From contig CALPSK010000090.1 in the NCBI GenBank assembly GCA_943326215.1, positions 1-5,017 on the forward strand: a stretch of 5,017 bases of DNA. The letters run 5' to 3'. The notes beneath the pieces are model-generated. The model ran no database searches, was not told where the DNA came from, and saw nothing but the letters and a program-made list of their open reading frames with translations. This document shows, in pieces, positions 1 to 5,017 of the stretch. This stretch comes from Sediminibacterium ginsengisoli. GTDB taxonomy: Bacteria; Bacteroidota; Bacteroidia; Chitinophagales; Chitinophagaceae. The translations under genes were made by a program, and so were the position numbers. Position 1 is the stretch's first letter, and each line of letters begins with the position of its first letter.

Positions 1-2418
1 AATATTTTCACTCAGTTCAAAGACAAAAAAATTAATTTATTAGCACCCGTGGTGCGTGGACGAAAGGGACATTATCGAGAATTATTTGAAGAAATTAGAA
101 AGAAAGGCTTTGTGAAAGCAAGGGTAGATGGAGAGATTATTGAGCTTAGACCTAAATTCCAAGTCGACCGTTATAAAATACACGATATTGAAATTGTGAT
201 TGACCGTATTCCAGTGACGGATGCAATGAAAACAAGACTAGGTGAAAGTGTAGCCCAATGTTTAAAAATGGGCAAGGACTTACTTTTTGTTTTAGAAGAA
301 GGTAAAACGAAATTGGTACAATACTCTAAACAATTAATGTGTGAGACCACAGGTTTAAGTTATGAAGAGCCTTCTCCTAATAGTTTTTCATTTAACTCAC
401 CTTATGGAGCCTGTCCAAACTGTAAAGGTTTAGGCAATGTATATGCCATTGATATGAGTTTGCTATTGCAAGACCATACATTAAGTATTAATGAAGGGGC
501 CATTCACCCTTTGGGAGAAGCAAGAGAGGCAAGTGTATTTAATCAAATCAAATTATTCGCAAGAAAGCATAAAATAAATTTAGACAAAGCACTTAAGGAT
601 TTATCTAAAGAACATTTGAATTTAATTTTATTTGGAGATAAAAATATTTCTTCTACTTTGGACATGGACTTAAACGATGAGAACATTCCCAATGAATATA
701 CAGGCAGCTATGAAGGTATTGTTCCCATGATGAAAAGATGGTTTACTTCTTCTCAAAGCACCGACCAGTTAAAAGCTTGGGTGGAAGGCTATATGGAATT
801 AAATACTTGCCCCACTTGTGAGGGAGCAAGACTGAGAAAAGATAGTTTATGGTTTAAAGTGAATGATAAAAATATTGCAGCTTTAAATGATATGCATTTA
901 GACGCTTTACAGGAATGGTTTAAAAAAATACCTGCGAAGCTGGATAAAAAAGATACTCAAATTGCATCTGGAATTTTAAAAGAAATTGACGACCGTATTT
1001 CTTTTTTAATGAATGTAGGTTTGGCGTATTTGTCTTTAAGTAGGCCTTCTAAATCCCTTAGTGGGGGCGAGTCTCAAAGAATTCGCTTGGCCACCCAAAT
1101 TGGTTCTCAATTACAAGGCATTACTTATATTTTAGATGAACCTTCTATTGGACTTCACCAACGCGATAACCAACGCTTAATTACTGCGCTTAAACAATTA
1201 CGCGATATTGGTAATACTGTTTTAGTAGTGGAGCATGATAAAGATATTATGATGGCTGCCGATTATTTAGTGGACATTGGCCCTAAAGCAGGAATTCATG
1301 GTGGCCATATTGTAGCACAAGGCACGCCAAAAGAAATTATTAAATTAAAATCGGATACAGCCCTGTTTTTAGCAGGCAAGAAATTTATTGAGATTCCTGC
1401 AGAAAGAAGAAAGGGCAATGGACTAAATATTAATATTAAAGGAGCCACAGGTAACACTTTACAAAAAGTGAACTGTAGTTTTCCTTTAGGCACTTTTACA
1501 GTGGTGACGGGTGTGAGTGGAAGTGGAAAGTCTACTTTAATCAATGAAACTTTATATCCTATACTTTCTCAGTTTTGTTATAATAGCAAAACCAAGCCCA
1601 TGCCATTTGTAAAAGTGGAAGGCATTGAGCAAATAGATAAAGTCATAGAGATAGATCAATCGCCCATTGGAAGAACCCCTCGTAGTAACCCTGCTACTTA
1701 CTGTGGTTTTTTTACAGATATCAGAACTTTATTTGCTTCTGTGCCCGAGGCTAAAATTAGAGGCTACCTGGCAGGTCGTTTTTCTTTCAATGTAAAAAGT
1801 GGCCGTTGTGAAGTTTGTGAAGGAGGTGGAATGCGTGTGATTGAAATGAATTTCTTGCCCGATGTATATGTACACTGTGAAAAATGTGGAGGTAAGAGAT
1901 ACAATAGGGAAACTTTAGAAATTAGATATAAAGGAAAGTCCATTAGTGATGTTTTAAATATGACTGTTGAAGAAGCCTGTGAATTTTTCCAAGCAGTGCC
2001 TTTTATTTATAGAAAATTAAAAGTATTATTAGAAGTAGGACTGGGTTATATTACTTTAGGACAGTCGGCCGTGACCTTAAGTGGGGGAGAAGCACAACGC
2101 GTTAAATTAGCTACCGAGCTTGGTAAAAAAGATACAGGCAAAACATTTTATATTTTAGATGAGCCAACTACGGGTTTACATTTTCAAGATATTCAATTAT
2201 TAATTGGGGTGTTGAACCGATTAGTAGACAGAGGTAATACTGTTTTAGTCATTGAACACAATATGGATGTGATAAAAGTAGCCGATCATATTATTGACCT
2301 AGGTCCTGAAGGTGGAAGTGGTGGAGGAATTATTCAATTTACAGGTACTCCAGAAGAGATGATCAAAAAATCAAAGACACATACTGCTAAATTTTTAGCA
2401 TTGGAGATGAAGGGGTAG
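1..2418 (+). CDS. uvrA: Excinuclease ABC subunit A (UvrA), 5' end outside the window
   Basis: UvrA is the ATPase that scans DNA for lesions and loads UvrB in cytoplasmic nucleotide excision repair. The frame is open from base 1. The GTG at 49 is internal, because the codons before it read as UvrA (LLAPV just before RGRKG). About 805 residues are present; by comparison with E. coli UvrA (940) some 135 N-terminal residues, including the first Walker A, are missing. In order: the UvrB-binding region (about 45-335), which marks a class I UvrA; a first zinc module (340-423); a CPTC motif (808-819); ABC signature 1 LSGGES (1057-1074), Walker B ILDEPS and the H-loop His at 1234; the second Walker A GVSGSGKS (1510-1533); the C-terminal zinc module with Cys codons at 1807, 1816, 1876 and 1885; signature 2 LSGGEA (2077-2094), ILDEPT and the H-loop His at 2257. 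The C-terminal ATPase half is intact. Oddity: the first zinc module has only three of the four cysteines. Family identification is essentially certain. Confidence 0.97.
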   Translation, partial: NIFTQFKDKKINLLAPVVRGRKGHYRELFEEIRKKGFVKARVDGEIIELRPKFQVDRYKIHDIEIVIDRIPVTDAMKTRLGESVAQCLKMGKDLLFVLEEGKTKLVQYSKQLMCETTGLSYEEPSPNSFSFNSPYGACPNCKGLGNVYAIDMSLLLQDHTLSINEGAIHPLGEAREASVFNQIKLFARKHKINLDKALKDLSKEHLNLILFGDKNISSTLDMDLNDENIPNEYTGSYEGIVPMMKRWFTSSQSTDQLKAWVEGYMELNTCPTCEGARLRKDSLWFKVNDKNIAALNDMHLDALQEWFKKIPAKLDKKDTQIASGILKEIDDRISFLMNVGLAYLSLSRPSKSLSGGESQRIRLATQIGSQLQGITYILDEPSIGLHQRDNQRLITALKQLRDIGNTVLVVEHDKDIMMAADYLVDIGPKAGIHGGHIVAQGTPKEIIKLKSDTALFLAGKKFIEIPAERRKGNGLNINIKGATGNTLQKVNCSFPLGTFTVVTGVSGSGKSTLINETLYPILSQFCYNSKTKPMPFVKVEGIEQIDKVIEIDQSPIGRTPRSNPATYCGFFTDIRTLFASVPEAKIRGYLAGRFSFNVKSGRCEVCEGGGMRVIEMNFLPDVYVHCEKCGGKRYNRETLEIRYKGKSISDVLNMTVEEACEFFQAVPFIYRKLKVLLEVGLGYITLGQSAVTLSGGEAQRVKLATELGKKDTGKTFYILDEPTTGLHFQDIQLLIGVLNRLVDRGNTVLVIEHNMDVIKVADHIIDLGPEGGSGGGIIQFTGTPEEMIKKSKTHTAKFLALEMKG

Positions 2419-2448
2419 AGAAACTTATTTTTTAAACTAAGAAGTCTA

Positions 2449-2916
2449 CTATTTTACTGTGCGTATCATGGGAATATGATCTATCTCGTCTTCTAAATAT
2501 ATATCGCCCGATTGTTCAAAACCTTGTTCGCCGTAAAACTTCTTTAAATATAATTGAGCGCCAATTTTAATGGGGCCTTTGCCAAATAATCTTTCACACT
2601 CACTAATAGAATATTGCATTAAGGCCTTGCCAATACCCAAACCTCTATGTCTCGGAGAGCCTACCACCCGGCCAATACTTTGGTAGCCGTTGTACATAAT
2701 ATCTTTATCGAATAATCGGGTCGTAGCTACTACTTCCTCCCCTAAATAACCAATAGTATGAAATGCTTTTTGGTCGTTATTGTCTATGTCTAAAAAAATA
2801 CATTTTTGTTCTACCACAAAAACCTCGCTTCTTAATTTTAGTAAATCATAGAGTTCATTTACTGTTAGCTCGGCAAAAGTTTTAGTAACCCATCTTAGAT
2901 TAGTATTTGTACTCAT
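2449..2916 (-). CDS. ElaA-type GNAT N-acetyltransferase
   Basis: This is a 155-residue single-domain GNAT protein, expected to transfer an acetyl group from acetyl-CoA to an unknown amine in the cytoplasm. It aligns well with E. coli ElaA (153 residues): the shared blocks are LRSEVFVVEQ (28-37) with the following DID, IGRVV (81-85), GAQLYLKKFYGEQGF (119-133) and the HIPM tail. The acetyl-CoA loop RGLGIG (91-96) fits the R-x-x-G-x-G pattern. I chose the ATG at 2916. An in-frame ATG at 2952 would add 12 residues with no counterpart in ElaA and would overlap the upstream gene by 20 bases. The chosen start leaves a 16-base gap, so co-transcription with the membrane-protein gene is likely. No Shine-Dalgarno sequence precedes either start, as is usual in Bacteroidota. 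The substrate cannot be read from the sequence. It converges with uvrA across 30 bases. Confidence 0.88.
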   Translation of the reverse strand: MSTNTNLRWVTKTFAELTVNELYDLLKLRSEVFVVEQKCIFLDIDNNDQKAFHTIGYLGEEVVATTRLFDKDIMYNGYQSIGRVVGSPRHRGLGIGKALMQYSISECERLFGKGPIKIGAQLYLKKFYGEQGFEQSGDIYLEDEIDHIPMIRTVK

Positions 2917-2920
2917 GAAA

Positions 2921-2928
2921 CAAAAATA
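2921..2928 (-). promoter_or_regulatory. Possible Bacteroidota -7 box before the acetyltransferase
   Basis: Read on the minus strand this is TATTTTTG, an exact fit to the Bacteroidota -7 consensus TAnnTTTG. It ends four bases before the ATG at 2916, so a transcript from it would be leaderless or nearly so and would favour this start over the one at 2952. No TTTG or TTG element is found at the expected -33 spacing. A match to this T-rich motif is common by chance in AT-rich DNA, so the call is weak. Confidence 0.22.
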
Positions 2929-2932
2929 GGGA

Positions 2933-3436
2933 TTATTCAAATAAGTATTCATATTGTTTGACTAGACGAAGGCTAGTTCTAATATGAATAAGTCCAACGA
3001 TACCTGTAAAAAGAAGAAATAGTGAAACCCCTTTTAACAAAGATAAAATAAGGGCGCTAGTAATTTCTTTAGGCATAGTGGGTTGTTGTAGTAAAAATTC
3101 ATCAATAAATTTTAATAAAACAAGGTCACTACTAATAAGTATACTTATCGCATTAATAAAAAATAAACTACATAAGAAAAAGCTTACATAGGCGTTTACT
3201 TTTATCCAATCTTTCAATTTTAAACTTTGCGCTACTTCTTTTTCAATACCTGCTTTTAAGAATTTAAAACTTGCAAAAGTATAAATAACTAAACATGCTA
3301 AAATAAATACCATAATTAAAGCACTGGGATTCGCTAAAGAAGAAAATAATAACACAATATCCATGAAGGCGAAAAATAAAGCAATAGGAATAAGTATATA
3401 AGAAAGTACCGTGTATAATTTTAAATTCGGAGCCAT
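2933..3436 (-). CDS. Hypothetical four-helix integral membrane protein
   Basis: This is a 167-residue protein that I do not recognise. Hydrophobic stretches at about residues 9-34, 38-60, 80-103 and 126-151 suggest four membrane helices. A short charged, amphipathic segment lies between helices 2 and 3 (about 61-79: KAGIEKEVAQSLKLKDWIK), and a basic then aromatic/acidic tail follows helix 4 (RTSLRLVKQYEYLFE). There is no cleavable signal peptide, no cysteine or histidine cluster, and no catalytic motif. An even number of helices would put both ends on the same side, probably the cytoplasm. I chose the ATG at 3436. The frame can be extended to a TTG at 3457 (seven more residues), but the first helix is complete without it and neither start has a Shine-Dalgarno sequence. 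It lies 85 bases after aspS and 16 bases before the ElaA-like gene. It is a real gene by its open frame and coherent topology; function unknown. Confidence 0.8.
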   Translation of the reverse strand: MAPNLKLYTVLSYILIPIALFFAFMDIVLLFSSLANPSALIMVFILACLVIYTFASFKFLKAGIEKEVAQSLKLKDWIKVNAYVSFFLCSLFFINAISILISSDLVLLKFIDEFLLQQPTMPKEITSALILSLLKGVSLFLLFTGIVGLIHIRTSLRLVKQYEYLFE

Positions 3437-3460
3437 GCTTTGTATAGTATTAATCAATTA

Positions 3461-3492
3461 TTGTTCTATTAGTATATTGTTCTTGTAGTATG
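3461..3492. repeat. Two adjacent imperfect 16-base repeats
   Basis: TTGTTCTATTAGTATA (3461-3476) is followed without a gap by TTGTTCTTGTAGTATG (3477-3492). The two copies match at 13 of 16 positions. The core TTGTTCT occurs a third time at 3517-3523, running into the aspS stop codon. The second copy overlaps the left arm of the inverted repeat at 3487-3513. The pair lies upstream of the membrane-protein gene, so it could be a pair of protein-binding sites or a small duplication. Nothing in the sequence decides between these. Confidence 0.5.
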
Positions 3493-3513
3493 CTGGTATT
3501 ACACCAGTATACT
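3487..3513 (-). terminator. Inverted repeat just after aspS, possible terminator
   Basis: The arms AGTATGCTGGT (3487-3497) and ACCAGTATACT (3503-3513) enclose a five-base loop. The stem starts eight bases after the aspS stop codon, the usual place for a terminator. In the aspS transcript the stem has ten pairs and one C-A mismatch. There is no U-tract after it, so it is not a classic intrinsic terminator. It could instead protect the mRNA 3' end or be a palindromic operator for the membrane-protein gene, 50 bases before its ATG. The inverted repeat itself is clear; its role is inferred. Confidence 0.45.
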
Positions 3514-3521
3514 GACTTGTT

Positions 3522-5017
3522 CTAGTCTTTTTTCAAATTCAACTTAATTTGCAATTCTTCAAATTGCTTATCGTCAATGCTGCTAGGGGCGTCTAACATT
3601 ACATCACGGCCACTATTGTTTTTAGGGAAAGCAATAAAGTCTCTGATACTTTCACTTCCACCTAATAAAGCGCATAAGCGGTCAAAACCAAAGGCAATAC
3701 CACCATGTGGAGGCGCGCCGTATTCAAAGGCCCCTAATAAAAATCCAAATTTATGTTGTGCTTCTTCTGGACTCATACCTAATGCTGCAAACATTTTTTC
3801 TTGAAGGGCTCTTTGAAAAATACGAATAGATCCTCCACCAATTTCATTACCATTCAATACCATATCATAAGCATTGGCTTTAATGCCCGCATAAGGATGC
3901 TCTAAATATTTAGCAGCGTCTTTAATTTCTGGTGCATTGTTAATCATAATATTGATATGATCGGGCTTAGGCGAAGTGAACGGATGATGTCTTGCTACCC
4001 AACGGTTGCCTTCTTCATCATATTCAAATAAAGGGAAGTCTAATACCCATAACAATTTAAATTCATCTTCTTTTCTAAAGCCTAATTGCTTGCCTAATTC
4101 TAATCTTAATTCACTCACTGCTTTACGCGTTCTTTCTTCAGGCCCTGCAAGTATTAAAATTAAGTCACCCGCTTTTGCATTAGAAGCAGCGGCAATGGCT
4201 TTTAATTTATCTTCTGTATAAAATTTATCTACACTACTTTTAAAGCTACCATCGGCATTGCATTTAATAAATACCATACCCTTCATGCCAATTTGCGGAC
4301 GCTTCACCCACTCTGTTAAATCATCGGTTTGTTTGCGTGAATATTCACTGCATCCAGGAACGGCAATAGCTATTACTGTTTCTGCTTCGTCAAACACTTT
4401 AAAGTCGGCTCCATTAATTAGGGCTGCTTTATCTTGCTTTTCAGCAAATACATGCGCAGGCTTTTTTAAATTGCATAATTCCATACCAAAACGAATATCG
4501 GGTTTGTCATTACCATACTGCCACATGGCATCTTCCCAAGTCATTCTTTGAACGGTCTCGGTGTAATCAATATTTTTAACGTCTTTAAATATGCTTTTAA
4601 TTAAACCTTCAAACATGTTTAAGATATCTTCTTGCTCCACAAAACTCATCTCACAGTCTATCTGTGTAAACTCGGGTTGTCTATCGGCTCTTAAATCCTC
4701 GTCTCTAAAACATTTTACAATTTGGTAGTATCTGTCGTAGCCACTTACCATTAATAATTGCTTAAATGTTTGTGGCGATTGAGGTAAGGCATAAAATTCA
4801 CCTGGGTTCATTCTACTAGGCACCACAAAATCACGCGCGCCTTCTGGCGTAGACTTTATTAAAAAAGGAGTTTCAATATCCATAAACCCTTTTTCATGTA
4901 AATAGTTTCTAGTAGCACGGTTTACATTATATCTTATGGTTAAATTCTTTTTTACAGCGTTTCTTCTTAAATCTAAGAAGCGGTATTTCATTCTGATATC
5001 ATCTCCGCCATCTGTAT
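3522..5017 (-). CDS. aspS: Aspartyl-tRNA synthetase (AspRS), 5' end outside the window
   Basis: AspRS is a class II synthetase that activates aspartate with ATP and charges tRNA-Asp in the cytoplasm. The frame is open to the window edge: codons before the Met at 4989-4991 read TDGGDDIR, which continues the family sequence, so that Met is internal. About 497 residues are visible; by comparison with E. coli AspRS (590) roughly 115 N-terminal residues, the OB-fold anticodon-binding domain, are missing. Visible parts are motif 1 (around GFMDIETP), the flipping loop [13 protein letters not shown] with Glu at 4842-4844, QSPQTFK with Lys at 4761-4763, motif 2 [14 protein letters not shown] (4668-4709), a GAD insertion domain typical of bacterial enzymes, HHPFTSP (His-His at 3984-3989), [11 protein letters not shown] (Glu 3843-3845, Arg 3822-3824) and motif 3 GIAFGFDR (3678-3701). 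All catalytic residues I can align to E. coli are kept. Whether it also charges tRNA-Asn cannot be judged, since the deciding residues lie in the missing domain. Confidence 0.97.
   Translation of the reverse strand, partial: TDGGDDIRMKYRFLDLRRNAVKKNLTIRYNVNRATRNYLHEKGFMDIETPFLIKSTPEGARDFVVPSRMNPGEFYALPQSPQTFKQLLMVSGYDRYYQIVKCFRDEDLRADRQPEFTQIDCEMSFVEQEDILNMFEGLIKSIFKDVKNIDYTETVQRMTWEDAMWQYGNDKPDIRFGMELCNLKKPAHVFAEKQDKAALINGADFKVFDEAETVIAIAVPGCSEYSRKQTDDLTEWVKRPQIGMKGMVFIKCNADGSFKSSVDKFYTEDKLKAIAAASNAKAGDLILILAGPEERTRKAVSELRLELGKQLGFRKEDEFKLLWVLDFPLFEYDEEGNRWVARHHPFTSPKPDHINIMINNAPEIKDAAKYLEHPYAGIKANAYDMVLNGNEIGGGSIRIFQRALQEKMFAALGMSPEEAQHKFGFLLGAFEYGAPPHGGIAFGFDRLCALLGGSESIRDFIAFPKNNSGRDVMLDAPSSIDDKQFEELQIKLNLKKD

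Noticed and set aside
1296..1544. Open frame of 82 codons on the minus strand inside uvrA
   Set aside because: It lies antisense to a conserved part of UvrA that includes the second Walker A, and its translation shows no domain. It is a shadow of the real gene.
2419..2448. T-run and weak CTTA/TAAG pairing in the convergent gap, as a possible bidirectional terminator
   Set aside because: The only stem is four A/T-rich pairs, too weak to support a call. The T6 run alone is not evidence.
2961..2977. ACTAG/CTAGT inverted repeat
   Set aside because: It has only five-base arms and lies inside the coding sequence of the membrane protein. This is expected by chance in AT-rich DNA.
3437..3457. TTG at 3457 as the start of the membrane protein
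   Set aside because: A normal ATG at 3436 keeps the whole first helix. The seven extra residues add nothing recognisable and no ribosome binding site supports the TTG.
3528..3533. T6 run on the plus strand after the inverted repeat, as the U-tract of a plus-strand terminator
   Set aside because: It is 14 bases from the stem and encodes the two lysines near the AspRS C-terminus. No plus-strand gene precedes it.
3577..4551. Three plus-strand open frames (3577-3804, 4006-4221, 4258-4551) opposite aspS
   Set aside because: All are antisense to intact AspRS catalytic and GAD domains, are low in recognisable motifs, and follow the codon pattern of the minus-strand gene.

Overview
This is an AT-rich window carrying four protein genes and almost no non-coding DNA. 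It most likely comes from a member of the Bacteroidota. The evidence is the style of the UvrA and aspartyl-tRNA synthetase proteins, the absence of Shine-Dalgarno sequences before the internal starts, and one TAnnTTTG-type box. This assignment rests on recognition, not on a search. Both outer genes run off the window, so neither true start is visible.

Layout: (a) 1-2418, plus strand, the 3' part of uvrA, the damage-recognition ATPase of nucleotide excision repair. It has about 805 of roughly 940 residues; the N-terminal Walker A is outside. (b) 2419-2448, a 30-base convergent gap. (c) 2449-2916, minus strand, an ElaA-type GNAT acetyltransferase. (d) 2933-3436, minus strand, a small four-helix membrane protein of unknown function. 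(e) 3437-3521, an 85-base spacer with two adjacent 16-base imperfect repeats followed by an 11-base-arm inverted repeat just past the aspS stop. (f) 3522-5017, minus strand, aspS, lacking its N-terminal OB-fold domain because of the window edge.

The three minus-strand genes lie in the order aspS, membrane protein, elaA-like gene and converge on uvrA. The last two are only 16 bases apart and are probably co-transcribed. Whether aspS reads into them depends on whether the inverted repeat terminates transcription. uvrA and aspS are housekeeping genes with no functional link to the small genes that I can see.

I found no mobile element, CRISPR array, RNA gene or convincing new system. The points worth a second look are modest: a missing cysteine in the first UvrA zinc module, the repeat-plus-hairpin spacer, the unrecognised membrane protein, and the start of the acetyltransferase, which may be leaderless.
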